From NCBI GenBank assembly GCA_027048265.1, contig JALTXS010000102.1:1-45777 (forward strand): DNA of 45,777 bases, in the 5' to 3' direction. Positions 1-9,208 of this stretch are shown one piece after another. The first letter of the stretch is position 1. Each line of letters begins with the position of its first letter. Under the pieces are notes generated by a model. It was not told where the DNA came from and made no database searches. It saw nothing but the letters and a program-made list of their open reading frames with translations. A program made the position numbers and the translations under genes. This stretch comes from Desulfurococcales archaeon (lineage in GTDB: Archaea > Thermoproteota > Thermoprotei_A > Sulfolobales > Fervidicoccaceae).

Positions 1-1688
1 CTCTTTTCACGTATGACTGCTGCTGTAAGCCCAGCTGCAGAGCTTCCCTTGCCAGTTGTGTACACGCCTCGAGGCGCTATCTTGCTGACATACTGGAGTA
101 GCTGACTATTATGCATAAAGATTCCCTGGGGCAAGACGAGGAAGTTCTCGTCATTTTCAACACTGATGTCGTATACATAGTCGTAGGCAGGGTTGGTTAG
201 AGTAACCTTTTCCACAGGCACGTATATAACCTGTCCCTCCTCTAGCTTGGGTAGAAGGTCGCCTATTTTTAGGTCAGCACCTTGCACAGGCTGCAACATA
301 TTCCCTCTCTTAACTAGGAAGCTGTGGTCCAGTGTCGCCTGGACCCGGGTGCCGTCTTTTAGAAGTACCTCCACCATGGCCCCTGGTGAGTTGTGTCTGA
401 TAAATGCCCGGATTTTTGACCACCTAGGTGTCCCGGTACCAGGTTCTATGGAGAGGGTGTAATACTCATATCCAACCCTATCTGTGCGGAAAACCTCCGT
501 GCCGTCACTGCTGACCTCAATCTCTTCCCTATGCTCTTCCATTAGATAATCAGTCACTTTAGCAATGTCTGCCCAGGTCTCGGAGCCCGGCTCTCCTTTG
601 CTCAGAAGAATCATGGTGCCCGGGGGAACGCTCTTAGCGGTTCCCGGGTCCCCTACTAACAGAATGTGTATGTCTCCCCTTATCCTCATCTTGTCCTGCG
701 TTTCCTTAGGTACTCCACCAAAGAGGGCTAGTGCTATCGCTTCCTTTATGTCCCATAAGCCATAGATGCCGGGGGCTATGCTTGTTATAATCTTCTTTCT
801 TATCCAGGGGTCTCTTGCCAGCTCGAGTATCTTCTGCTCGTCCTCGCGGGTTATCTCAACCTCCTCGAGCGTCTTTTGGCTCACCTCTAGGCCAATTACT
901 TCAAGGAACTTGTCGTAGACGGGGAGTGTCTTCTTAACCGGGTTCTGTATCCTTAGCACGCCCACAGCACTTATACGATCCCCTGGCCTTGCCCTGTCTA
1001 CGAGGTCCCTGCTCACAATGGCTTCCACACTCCTGGGTATCTGGCCGGGTGGGACCTCCTCCGGTCTCTCCTGTATCACTATTTTCTGCCAGTCAACATA
1101 CCTGCTCTTTTCTGGAACAAGTCTTATGTTGCCTGGTCTCTGGCACTTGGGGCAGAATGGAGGGGTTTCGAGCGTCTCGCCAATCTCACCTTCTTCAGGC
1201 CACTCGAACTCTGCCCCGCATTTGGGGTCCATGTGCTTGAAGACGGCCTTCACCATCTTCTCTTTTACGGGCGTCGCCCTCACTAGTATGCCTTCAACCA
1301 TTACTAGCCTGTTTATAAACTCGCTTCCCAGCTTTCGTATAGGTGTCGCTCTGAGAAGCTTAACAATTCTTACAAAGAACCTATCATGCTGTTCGAGGTA
1401 CTGGGGGTTCGTGTTTGACACGACGCTGGTCAGGGCATTGTTAAACAAGGGGAGCATACCATCGGGGTCTCTCTCAAGTTGTAGTGCAAGCGTGTGATCG
1501 TAATGGTAAAGGTCGGGAAAGTCCACATGAATAGAGTATTCGCCAGATGACATCATCTGCTTTATGCGCTCCATGTACTTGCGCTCTCCCGAAGGCGTCG
1601 TATATTCTCTAAGAAACTGTGCGAACTTCGCCTCGTAATCCATCTCTTCTAGAAGAGCTTCACTATCAAACCCTGTGTCCTCACCCAT
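1..1688 (-). CDS. mcm: Replicative helicase MCM, intein-containing, 3' end outside window
   Basis: AAA+ helicase that unwinds DNA at the replication fork as the motor of the archaeal CMG complex. The visible 562 codons start at ATG 1688, preceded by GGGTAGGT, 46 bases after the GINS gene. The N-terminal domain carries a zinc-binding module (His/Cys pair near KHMDPKC, then CPKC) followed by an OB-fold with VDWQKIVIQERPEEVPPGQ, nearly identical to crenarchaeal MCM. The AAA+ domain begins with the P-loop GDPGTAK, where an in-frame insertion (positions 108-632) separates Lys from the following SQLLQYVSKIAPRG. The coding sequence runs off the left edge in the middle of the AAA+ domain, so Walker B and the arginine finger are not visible. 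Identification is very secure. Confidence 0.97.
   Translation of the reverse strand, partial: MGEDTGFDSEALLEEMDYEAKFAQFLREYTTPSGERKYMERIKQMMSSGEYSIHVDFPDLYHYDHTLALQLERDPDGMLPLFNNALTSVVSNTNPQYLEQHDRFFVRIVKLLRATPIRKLGSEFINRLVMVEGILVRATPVKEKMVKAVFKHMDPKCGAEFEWPEEGEIGETLETPPFCPKCQRPGNIRLVPEKSRYVDWQKIVIQERPEEVPPGQIPRSVEAIVSRDLVDRARPGDRISAVGVLRIQNPVKKTLPVYDKFLEVIGLEVSQKTLEEVEITREDEQKILELARDPWIRKKIITSIAPGIYGLWDIKEAIALALFGGVPKETQDKMRIRGDIHILLVGDPGTAKSVPPGTMILLSKGEPGSETWADIAKVTDYLMEEHREEIEVSSDGTEVFRTDRVGYEYYTLSIEPGTGTPRWSKIRAFIRHNSPGAMVEVLLKDGTRVQATLDHSFLVKRGNMLQPVQGADLKIGDLLPKLEEGQVIYVPVEKVTLTNPAYDYVYDISVENDENFLVLPQGIFMHNSQLLQYVSKIAPRGVYTTGKGSSAAGLTAAVIREK
108..632 (-). mobile_element. Mini-intein inserted in the MCM Walker A motif (175 residues)
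   Basis: Self-splicing protein element, read in frame with MCM. It begins with Ser (SVPPGTMILL), directly after GDPGTAK, and ends with GIFMHN, directly before the extein Ser of SQLLQYV. Hint-domain signatures are visible: block A at residues 1-10, block B with the TxxH motif (T100 L D H103), block F (VYDISVENDENF, about residues 153-164) and block G with penultimate His174 and terminal Asn175. Only about 50 residues separate blocks B and F, so no LAGLIDADG endonuclease fits: this is a mini-intein that should splice but cannot home by itself. Ser instead of Cys at position 1 is allowed in class 1 inteins. The P-loop of MCM/CDC21 is a known intein insertion site. Confidence 0.95.
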
Positions 1689-1734
1689 TAGGACCTACCC
1701 TATCTTTGATGTAAGTGGTATTAAAAGGGACTTT

Positions 1735-2310
1735 TCAGATGCTTTCGCTCCCCAAGATCTTGGACCTCCATTCTCTTATTAAGTTTCTCAGCTCGTCTAA
1801 AAGCACCTGCTCTTCTGGAGTCAAACGGGCCGATATCTGGCTGGACATCTTTTCGTCCAGTGAGGACAAGGCTATTGTCTGCAACCTTTTGTCCACAATC
1901 TCGTTTAAGTAATCATGCATTCTCCTCTTTTCCTCTATCAACTGTGGCTCCGGGTTTTCCCTTATTCTCCTATCTAGGTTAGCAAGATAATCTCTGACGA
2001 GCCAGTAAAAGTTGTCAGGAAGCTGTTCTATGTCCTTAAGGGAGACCCTCTGCATCTCCCTATAATGTATACGTATAACATCCTCAATACTTACATCGTC
2101 CCACAGTATAGATACGGTTTTCTCATCCTCGAGCACACGGGCCATCCATCTAGGTATCTCAATCTTATCTCCCCTTTGTGCAGTTATCACGGTCCCATCT
2201 GGAAGCACCATCCTATCAATACTCTTAAGGGCTATTACCTTTGTCATCGTGTTCTCATATGCTTTTTCAAGCAAAGTCAGCCTAGTGGTCATTTTATCCA
2301 TTATTAACAT
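1735..2310 (-). CDS. gins23: GINS complex subunit, Gins23 type
   Basis: Probable GINS subunit that joins MCM and the Cdc45-like protein at the fork. The N-terminal about 65 residues are strand-rich (VIALKSIDRMVLPDGTVITA), and the rest is helical and highly charged. This B-then-A domain order is the one described for archaeal Gins23. The ATG at 2310 is chosen because GGAG lies five bases before it; a GTG at 2316 and ATGs at 2301 and 2292 are also in frame. It sits 46 bases upstream of mcm on the same strand, the arrangement reported for gins23-mcm in Sulfolobus. Sequence conservation in this family is low, so the subfamily name rests on domain order plus linkage. Confidence 0.82.
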   Translation of the reverse strand: MLIMDKMTTRLTLLEKAYENTMTKVIALKSIDRMVLPDGTVITAQRGDKIEIPRWMARVLEDEKTVSILWDDVSIEDVIRIHYREMQRVSLKDIEQLPDNFYWLVRDYLANLDRRIRENPEPQLIEEKRRMHDYLNEIVDKRLQTIALSSLDEKMSSQISARLTPEEQVLLDELRNLIREWRSKILGSESI

Positions 2311-2474
2311 CACCACTCCTTACAAATGTCGAGACCCCTACAAGTACCAAATACGTTAGTCCAAAGCTATATTGTTTGGTTGTTTTACCCACAAGCAAGA
2401 CTGTTCTTGTATCCTGCCCTATTTTTGGAAAAACAATTATCAGATTAGAGTCTGGGGGAATACTCTTTGGTTAC

Positions 2475-2513
2475 TATATTTTATACTCCCGAGTTCCAAA
2501 TAAATAATTAAAC
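2475..2513 (+). promoter_or_regulatory. Probable promoter region of rfcS
   Basis: Two AT-rich candidates precede rfcS: TATATTTTATAC at 2475-2486 and AAATAAATAATTAAAC at 2498-2513. Either could place a start site 15 to 40 bases before the ATG at 2545. The gap 2311-2544 also has to serve the divergent GINS gene, for which AATATAG near 2373 is a weak candidate. Confidence 0.4.
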
Positions 2514-2544
2514 TACATCATAAAGGTGGCTGAAGGGAGCGATA

Positions 2545-3537
2545 ATGAGTTCAATAGAGCAAGACGTTTACGTATTGTGGGCCGAGAAATACCGTCCTAG
2601 AACACTAGATGAGGTTGTCAACCAGGAAGAGATTGTTCAAAGGCTGAAAAAGTTCGTTAAGGAAAAAAATGCTCCCCACATGCTGTTTGCGGGACCTCCT
2701 GGCACAGGCAAGACAACATTAGCGCTAGCGTTCGCACACGACCTTTATGGACCGGATTTCAGGAGATACCTTCTCGAATTGAATGCAAGTGATGAACGTG
2801 GAATCGACGTCATAAGAACAAAGGTCAAGGAATTTGCAAGAGCGAGAGTTGCAGGCGACGTTCCCTTTAAACTGATATTACTAGACGAGGCAGACAACAT
2901 GACGGCTGACGCTCAACAGGCCCTTCGACGCCTCATGGAGGTGTTCACCCCAACGAGCAGATTCATTCTAATAGCAAACTATCCTAGCAAAATAATAGAG
3001 CCTATTCAGTCCAGAACCGCGTTTTTCAGGTTCGCCCCCCTTAGAAAGGAAGATGTTGTGGAGAGGCTAAAGTGGATAGCAGAGCGAGAAGGGGTGTCCT
3101 ACGATGAAGACGCTCTCGACGTAATATACGAGATAAGCGAGGGAGACATGAGGAAGGCCATCAACTTGCTACAGGCAGCAAGTGCAGTGGGGAGGGTCAC
3201 GGTTGAGTCAGTGTACAGGGTGGTGGGACTAGCTCACCCCAAGGAGGTGAGGGAACTGATAAGGTATGCGCTCAGGGGCGAGTTCTCCCCGGCTCGTGAT
3301 CGGCTTAGGAAGCTCATGGTAAACTATGGATTGAGCGGGCTGGATATTATAAAGCAGATACACAGCGAGCTTTTCCGAGGAGACATGGACATTCCAGAAG
3401 ACGTGAAAGTGCTGATAGCCGACTATACTGGGGAGATACAGTTCAGGCTGGTTGAGGGGGCTGACGATGAGATACAGCTGAACGCCTTCATCGCATGGCT
3501 TTCCATGCTTGGGAGGAAACTGGGGCTCGCCAAGTAA
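2545..3537 (+). CDS. rfcS: Replication factor C small subunit
   Basis: Clamp-loader ATPase subunit that, with RFC large subunit, opens PCNA and loads it on primed DNA. The 330-residue length is typical. Residues 50-57 are Walker A (GPPGTGKT), residues 112-117 Walker B (LLDEAD), and an SRT triplet stands where the SRC arginine-finger motif is usual. The start ATG 2545 follows GGGAG with a short spacer. No intein is present, although this family often carries one. The stop codon lies 28 bases before the rfcL start, so the two genes form an operon, divergent from the gins-mcm pair. Confidence 0.97.
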   Translation: MSSIEQDVYVLWAEKYRPRTLDEVVNQEEIVQRLKKFVKEKNAPHMLFAGPPGTGKTTLALAFAHDLYGPDFRRYLLELNASDERGIDVIRTKVKEFARARVAGDVPFKLILLDEADNMTADAQQALRRLMEVFTPTSRFILIANYPSKIIEPIQSRTAFFRFAPLRKEDVVERLKWIAEREGVSYDEDALDVIYEISEGDMRKAINLLQAASAVGRVTVESVYRVVGLAHPKEVRELIRYALRGEFSPARDRLRKLMVNYGLSGLDIIKQIHSELFRGDMDIPEDVKVLIADYTGEIQFRLVEGADDEIQLNAFIAWLSMLGRKLGLAK

Positions 3538-3565
3538 AGCCCCTTATAGTGTAGGAGGTCCTGAA

Positions 3566-5002
3566 ATGTCAACCCCTCCCAAACTCCCCTGGGTGGTAAA
3601 ATATAGGCCCAAGAAGCTTGATGATTATGTAGATCAAGATGAGGCAAAGAGTGCCCTAGTTGCTTGGATAAAGGAGTGGCTCTCAGGGAGGATACCCTCT
3701 AAAAAAGCGGTTCTTCTCTATGGTCCTCCGGGTACGGGCAAGACCTCCCTCGTTGAGGCCCTTGCCGGTGAGTTTGGACTAGACATTGTTGAGATGAATG
3801 CTAGTGATTTTAGGAGGAAGGAGGACATAGAGAGGATTGCGGTTAGGGCTAGCAGGCAGTTGTCTCTTAGTGGAAGGAGGAGGATTATCCTATTAGACGA
3901 GGTAGATGGGCTAAGTGGGGTTGCCGACAAGGGTGCTATTGAAGGTATACTGGAGCTGATAAGGGACACGAGGCACCCAGTTATCCTAACAGCTAACGAC
4001 CCATGGTCACAAAGTCTTAAGCCCCTCAGAGACGCTACGCTTATGCTTCAGGTAAGGAGGCTCAGGATGCGCGATATTTTATCGGTGCTTAAAAGGATAT
4101 GTGAGGCAGAGAAGATTTACTGCGAGGACGCTGGGCTCAAGGTAATCTATGAGAGAAACCAGGGAGACCTGCGAGCATGCATAAATGACCTCCAGGCGAT
4201 AGCTGAGACCTATGGCAGGGTTACAGAAAGCCTTGCGAAGACACTCACGTATTATAGAGACCGGGAGCTGGACCCGTTCGAAACCCTAAGAAAAGTTTTT
4301 ACATCAAAATATGCATGGCAGGCCAAGAGCGCTGTGACGCACAGCCAGCTTGACTATGATATGCTCTCAGAGTGGTTCAATGAGAACATCCCTGTACAGC
4401 TAACCGATCCTGAAGACATGCTCAGAGCCTTCGACGCCCTCTCAAGGGCAGATGTTTATAGAGGCCGGATAATAAGGTCGGGCTCGTGGGACCTCCTGTC
4501 TTATGTAATAGACATGCTGGGGCCCGGCATAGCATTTTCTCGTAGGCGGACCAAGTTCAGATGGGTGGGCTACAAATTCCCTCAAAAAATAAGGATTCTC
4601 TCTGAAACCAAGGAGCGTCGTGAAAAGTTGAACAGAGCTGCTAGGAAAATCGCCGAGGAGACCCATACCTCTATCAGGACCGCATTGGCTGAAACCATAC
4701 CTGTATTGAGAGCCATTTATAGAGCTAATCCGGAGATGGGTGCAGGGATCATGAAGTATTTAGGCATTGCTCCAGATGAAGCTACCGTTATAACAGGTGA
4801 CGACACTGTGAAGAAATATATGGAAAAGGTGAAAGTTAAACCAGTTACAAGTATGCATGAAGAGTCAGTGCTGGAAAGAACACCAAGCGCGCTGAGTCAC
4901 CCCGGTGCAGCCGAGTCTACCCAGACTAGAGGAGAGAGTAAGGCGAGGGGTCGTTCTCGTAGAAGGAAAAAACCAAGCGGAGGTCAGAGGACTCTCTTCT
5001 AA
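3566..5002 (+). CDS. rfcL: Replication factor C large subunit
   Basis: Large subunit of the archaeal clamp loader, 478 residues. Walker A is GPPGTGKT (residues 53-60), Walker B is LLDEVD (109-114), followed by the RFC lid region and a helical collar. The last residues, QRTLF, form a PCNA-interacting (PIP-like) tail after a basic linker rich in Arg, Lys and Ser. The ATG at 3566 is chosen because GGAGGT precedes it by six bases; the reading frame stays open further upstream into rfcS but has no comparable ribosome binding site. Its 3' end overlaps the convergent truA gene by 77 bases, so the PIP tail is encoded opposite the truA C-terminus. Confidence 0.96.
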   Translation: MSTPPKLPWVVKYRPKKLDDYVDQDEAKSALVAWIKEWLSGRIPSKKAVLLYGPPGTGKTSLVEALAGEFGLDIVEMNASDFRRKEDIERIAVRASRQLSLSGRRRIILLDEVDGLSGVADKGAIEGILELIRDTRHPVILTANDPWSQSLKPLRDATLMLQVRRLRMRDILSVLKRICEAEKIYCEDAGLKVIYERNQGDLRACINDLQAIAETYGRVTESLAKTLTYYRDRELDPFETLRKVFTSKYAWQAKSAVTHSQLDYDMLSEWFNENIPVQLTDPEDMLRAFDALSRADVYRGRIIRSGSWDLLSYVIDMLGPGIAFSRRRTKFRWVGYKFPQKIRILSETKERREKLNRAARKIAEETHTSIRTALAETIPVLRAIYRANPEMGAGIMKYLGIAPDEATVITGDDTVKKYMEKVKVKPVTSMHEESVLERTPSALSHPGAAESTQTRGESKARGRSRRRKKPSGGQRTLF

Positions 5003-5759
5003 AAACTCTGCTAGCCAAGACCTGGTAAAGCTCGATCTTTTCATAAATTGGTATTAGGGATATAGGGTGCTTGGCCCCTACTAGGAACAACCTGTTGGGC
5101 TCAGCTGTTCCCTGGTGTCTTATCTTCGATGTCTCTATAATGCCTTCGCCGCAGTGGAGGGCGCGGGCTATCCATATTATTCTTCTTATAAAATTGTGGG
5201 GAAAAGACTCTCCTCGGAACCGCCAGACTATCTTGCTTCCAACCCTGCGAGCGTCTACAGCTAGTATTCTCCTGAAGAAATATCTTTTCGAGAACCTTCT
5301 GACCCTCATATATATATAGTTGTGCATCTTGCGTCCTTCTATTTCCTTGACCGCTTTTGTGAGGTCTCCTAGGCTTTTGCACTTATAGTTCCTTATCTCA
5401 TCAACATAGACGTATTCCCTCCATAGTGACCAATATCTAGCTTTGAACTCTAGAGAATCTATCCACCTATATGCCCAAGGCAATATCTGTGAATCAGACA
5501 ATTCTTCCATATGCTGGAAAAAACGTAGATAGTCGCAGTCCTCCCTTACCAGCAAGGATACTGTCTGCCCAATAGCATGTACTCCCCTATCCGTTCTCCC
5601 CACGTAGGAGTACCATTGGGGTGGTGAACCGTCTGCGCATAATGACTTTTCCAGGGACTCGAAAATTACCTGTTCAACAGTATATAAATCAGGCTGTCTC
5701 TGGAATCCCCAGAATTTGGAGCCATTGTAAGCTATTTTAAATGAAAAAAGCCTATACAA
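4926..5759 (-). CDS. truA: tRNA pseudouridine synthase A
   Basis: Converts uridines in the tRNA anticodon stem-loop (positions 38-40 in the family) to pseudouridine. The catalytic aspartate is Asp57 in GRTDRGVHA, and the N-terminus FKIAYNGSKFWGFQRQP is the standard TruA opening. Length 277 is in the family range. The start is TTG 5759, nine bases after the stop of the complex I N-subunit gene and preceded by GAGGGGCGGG, so it is translated as the last gene of the respiratory operon. The C-terminus overlaps rfcL on the other strand. The neighbourhood has no obvious functional link to tRNA modification. Confidence 0.92.
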   Translation of the reverse strand: MYRLFSFKIAYNGSKFWGFQRQPDLYTVEQVIFESLEKSLCADGSPPQWYSYVGRTDRGVHAIGQTVSLLVREDCDYLRFFQHMEELSDSQILPWAYRWIDSLEFKARYWSLWREYVYVDEIRNYKCKSLGDLTKAVKEIEGRKMHNYIYMRVRRFSKRYFFRRILAVDARRVGSKIVWRFRGESFPHNFIRRIIWIARALHCGEGIIETSKIRHQGTAEPNRLFLVGAKHPISLIPIYEKIELYQVLASRVFRRESSDLRLVFSFYENDPSPYSLL

Positions 5760-5768
5760 GCCCGCCCC

Positions 5769-7202
5769 TCAAGGCATAATTATCGCAAGCTGGTTGAAAA
5801 GCAGTGTCATTATACCAAGTCCTAGGAGGATGCTCGCCACTGCAAATATTATTACAGGCACCCTTATTGCAGGCGGCACGCCTATAACCGCCTCGCCATC
5901 TTCAGGCTCCTGATACAGCTCTCTCACAATCCGTGCATAGTAAAAGCTCGAGATACCGCTATTCACAATAGCGATTACCAGCAAAGCGGTTGACACAGGT
6001 ATTATGGACTGAAATAGATACAACTTGCCCCAGAAACCAGCCAGGGGAGGCATCCCCAGAAGGCTCATGACAACCACTGTCAACGAGAATGCAAGAACCC
6101 TATCGCTCGAGTATAGTCCCTTGAGCGACTCAAGACTTTGTGCACTTGGAAGGCTTGTTATCAGGAATACCCCAGGTTTGGAGAACGCGTATGCTATGAG
6201 ATGTACAGCTATAGCTGCAGTGGCGAACAGAACAAGACCGTGTGTGAATCCACCAGTTTTCAACGCGAATGATAGGGCAGTAACGCCTAGGAGAAGATAG
6301 CCAACATGCGCAATACTACTGTATGCCATTATTCTTTGAATATTCTTGGCTGAGAGTGCTGCTATGTTACCGTACGTCATAGTGGCAACTGAGATGATCC
6401 CCAGTAGTGCCACCAGCGTTTCAACCGCACCTGGGGGTACCAGCGTGTATATCAGCATTCTAACCGCGCCCGCTACTGCGGCTACTTTTACAACACCAGT
6501 TAGGAGAGCCACGATAGTACCGTTTATGTTACTATACACGTCAGGAAGCCAAGCATGGAAGGGGAAGGCACCCGCTTTGAAACCCACTGCAAGGACAAGC
6601 ATCAAAGCGGCAGCTGTAGCGACAAGGGGGACTGAAAAAGAGTTCCCCCCAGCAAGTAGCACGTCCCCTGAGAGGTACGGTACCGTCCCTATCCACATTA
6701 TTAGGAAAACTGTTGACGCTCCACCCATTATGGCGTATTTGAGAGCCGCGTCTGCTGATATTTTGCTCTTCTCAATAGCAGCCAGCACGTATGATGCCAC
6801 GCTCATGAGAATCCATGATGCCACAAATATGCTTATACTTGAAGTGAAGATAACCAGTATGGAGCCCAATATGGCCATATAGGATATACTATAGAAGCTT
6901 GATGCGGTGTCCTTGCCACGCGTGAACTCTGATGAGGCCAAAAGCACCAGAGCCGCCACGAAAATGGTTACCAGACCCAGGGTAACAGACAGGGGATCCA
7001 GGACGATCCTGCCTCCAAGTAACATGGTTGGCCTCTGCATTGACGTGCCTATAACCATTCCAGCGAACATTACGGCAACTATAGCTGGTATGAGTGCTAT
7101 TAGAGAGCCTTTGTCATGCTTCGTATCTATAAAGAGCGGTAAGAATATTCCAGCTGCCAGCGAAAGCACCATTCCAGTAAAAGCCAGCATCGATGCCTCC
7201 AT
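5769..7202 (-). CDS. nuoN: Complex I membrane subunit N (antiporter-like)
   Basis: Antiporter-like membrane subunit of respiratory complex I, expected to pump protons (or Na+). The 477 residues form about 14 hydrophobic helices. Family hallmarks are a conserved lysine in LMLVLAVGFKAGAFPFHAWLPDVY (central helix, K in GFKAG, then HAWLPD) and the NIQRIMAYSSIAHVGY region. The ATG 7202 follows GGGAGGTGCG. It is the last complex I gene, 19 bases after nuoL, with truA nine bases further on. Subunit letters for the three antiporter-like paralogs are assigned by length and order; N and M can be confused. Confidence 0.88.
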   Translation of the reverse strand: MEASMLAFTGMVLSLAAGIFLPLFIDTKHDKGSLIALIPAIVAVMFAGMVIGTSMQRPTMLLGGRIVLDPLSVTLGLVTIFVAALVLLASSEFTRGKDTASSFYSISYMAILGSILVIFTSSISIFVASWILMSVASYVLAAIEKSKISADAALKYAIMGGASTVFLIMWIGTVPYLSGDVLLAGGNSFSVPLVATAAALMLVLAVGFKAGAFPFHAWLPDVYSNINGTIVALLTGVVKVAAVAGAVRMLIYTLVPPGAVETLVALLGIISVATMTYGNIAALSAKNIQRIMAYSSIAHVGYLLLGVTALSFALKTGGFTHGLVLFATAAIAVHLIAYAFSKPGVFLITSLPSAQSLESLKGLYSSDRVLAFSLTVVVMSLLGMPPLAGFWGKLYLFQSIIPVSTALLVIAIVNSGISSFYYARIVRELYQEPEDGEAVIGVPPAIRVPVIIFAVASILLGLGIMTLLFNQLAIIMP

Positions 7203-7221
7203 TTACACGCACCTCCCTGAC

Positions 7222-9207
7222 CTAGCTAAGCATGTAGATTATCAGTGCCAGTATAAAGCCCGCAACTAGGTAGGAAACATAGGACGAAAGATCGCCCGTC
7301 TGTAACCTGCGAACGAGTATAGATAGTTTTTTGAAAGCGCTTGTGAGCCTCACGTGTATTGCCGTATCAAGCGTGCTTTCCACACCTTTATACACAGCCG
7401 TCGCGAACATATCTCCGCCCTTCACAAATACCTTATAGATTAGAGGGTTGATATACCACCTGTCGTAGAGGAAGTCTGTAAGGGGTTTTAGTGTGGAAGC
7501 CAGTCTCTTAGTATCTATTATCGCGAGGTAGTATGATGCGTAGGAGAGGAACAGGCCTGCTAGTGCGAGAGACAGGCCCATTATTGCAGTGGCTCCAACG
7601 TGCACAATTTCTTCAACCTCTCCGCCCAGACCAACTGTGCGGGATACTATGCTGGAGTACGCCTCACTTATAAACGGCCATAAAATCCCCAAGACTAGCG
7701 CAAGTCCGCCGAGAATACCGTATGTGAACAAAACATAACCAGGGGCCTCTTCCAGCTCTTTTTCGCCCTTATTGTACCTTTTGTTGAACATGAGCATGCG
7801 TGTCGAATAGAAGCCTGTAATGGGTATCGTGACAATAGCGAGAACCGCGGCCGCGGTTAGGCCTTTCTCCAGCAGCAGGCCCACAATGCCCTCCTTACTC
7901 CAGAAACCTATGAAGGGCGGTATACCAGCAAGGCTAAGCGTTGCGAGCCACATGGCTATCAATGTTTTCCTCAGCCAAGGAGTCAGTCTCGGCATCTCGT
8001 CAATATATCGGGTGTGGGTTGAATGCAGGATAATCCCGGCCCCAAGGAAAAGAGCTGCCTTGAAAATTGCATGTGCCATCAAGTGTGCCAGGACGACCGC
8101 TACCACCAACGCGGTTTTCTCGCCCACGAACCCTATCACACCTATTCCAGCAAACATGTAACCCAGCTGACTTGCCGTTGAGTATGCCAGAATAAGCTTT
8201 AGTTCCCGAGCTACAATGGCCATTGTGGACATCATGAAAGCAGTAATTGAGCCAATAAGCGCCACCGCCAGCGAGAAGCTTTGGAAGCTAGAGAGTAGGG
8301 CTGTACCTCCACCCTCTAGGGCGAGCATGTTGACGCCCGCAGCGGCTATTGGTATGAACCTTAGCATTAGGTAAACGCCTGCCTTAACCATTGCCGCTGC
8401 GTGTATTAGGGCGCTGACCGGGGTAGGGCCAGTCATGGCTGTGACAAGCCACTCGTGGAGGGGGAACTGGGCGCTCTTCGCCATAGCACCTAGGGTTAGC
8501 ATAGCCAGCACTGGTATTAACAGTCCCTTTTCTGCCAGCATTGAAACAAACAAGTCCGGCGATTCTGCGAGCTTCACTATGTTAAAGGTACCCGTTGTTA
8601 GGTATATCATGAATATACCGGCTGCAAAGGCTACGTCAGGTAGCCTCGTGAACATAAGTGCCCTTATTCCGCTATGAGTCGGAGAGAAGTACATTGGTTC
8701 TCCCAAGGCCTTTCTACCTAAGTCGCCCACATAGCGTTCCTCCTCGTCGCGGAACCAATGGCTTATCAGGGCATAGCTTGCGAGACCGGTTCCCTCCCAT
8801 CCTATAAAGAGGAGGAGCAAGTTGTCCGCTGTTACGACTAGCATCATGCTACCAACGAAGAATGAGAAGAATAGGAAGTATCTCTCGTATCCGTATTCGT
8901 GTTTCATATAGTATGTACTGTAGAGTACGATCAAGAAGCTGAGGCCGGATACTAGAATGGACATAACTATTGACAGTCCATCGTAATAAAGACCGTAGGG
9001 ACCCCCTATCCATTCTGCATTTGCAAGTATATAGTGTATGGGTTCTCCGCCAGTTAAGAACCTGATGGCGAGAACAAGACTAGTGAGGAAGGATAATCCT
9101 ATGAATAGACTGGCATAGGCGCCTGCTCGACCGTCTTTGGTCTTCCAGCTTATTGCAGATAGGAGGGATCCTATATAAGGCAATAGGACAGCTAGCAGAG
9201 CCTCCAC
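7222..9207 (-). CDS. nuoL: Complex I membrane subunit L (antiporter-like)
   Basis: Largest antiporter-like complex I subunit, 661 residues. The core helices carry WEGTGLASYALISHWF, the LGAMAKSAQFPLHEWLVTAM lysine-helix region and the ELKLILAYSTASQLGY motif. The C-terminal extension of about 150 residues, including a charged stretch and a final hydrophobic segment, fits the lateral helix HL that clamps the membrane arm. GTG 9207 is preferred: GGAGGT lies seven bases upstream, and the start follows the nuoM stop by one base. A TTG at 9222 is an alternative that would overlap nuoM. Confidence 0.92.
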   Translation of the reverse strand: MEALLAVLLPYIGSLLSAISWKTKDGRAGAYASLFIGLSFLTSLVLAIRFLTGGEPIHYILANAEWIGGPYGLYYDGLSIVMSILVSGLSFLIVLYSTYYMKHEYGYERYFLFFSFFVGSMMLVVTADNLLLLFIGWEGTGLASYALISHWFRDEEERYVGDLGRKALGEPMYFSPTHSGIRALMFTRLPDVAFAAGIFMIYLTTGTFNIVKLAESPDLFVSMLAEKGLLIPVLAMLTLGAMAKSAQFPLHEWLVTAMTGPTPVSALIHAAAMVKAGVYLMLRFIPIAAAGVNMLALEGGGTALLSSFQSFSLAVALIGSITAFMMSTMAIVARELKLILAYSTASQLGYMFAGIGVIGFVGEKTALVVAVVLAHLMAHAIFKAALFLGAGIILHSTHTRYIDEMPRLTPWLRKTLIAMWLATLSLAGIPPFIGFWSKEGIVGLLLEKGLTAAAVLAIVTIPITGFYSTRMLMFNKRYNKGEKELEEAPGYVLFTYGILGGLALVLGILWPFISEAYSSIVSRTVGLGGEVEEIVHVGATAIMGLSLALAGLFLSYASYYLAIIDTKRLASTLKPLTDFLYDRWYINPLIYKVFVKGGDMFATAVYKGVESTLDTAIHVRLTSAFKKLSILVRRLQTGDLSSYVSYLVAGFILALIIYMLS

Positions 9208-9208
9208 A

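Noticed and set aside
193..1497. Plus-strand open frames opposite mcm
   Set aside because: They are antisense shadows; the minus strand encodes continuous MCM plus intein with family motifs throughout.
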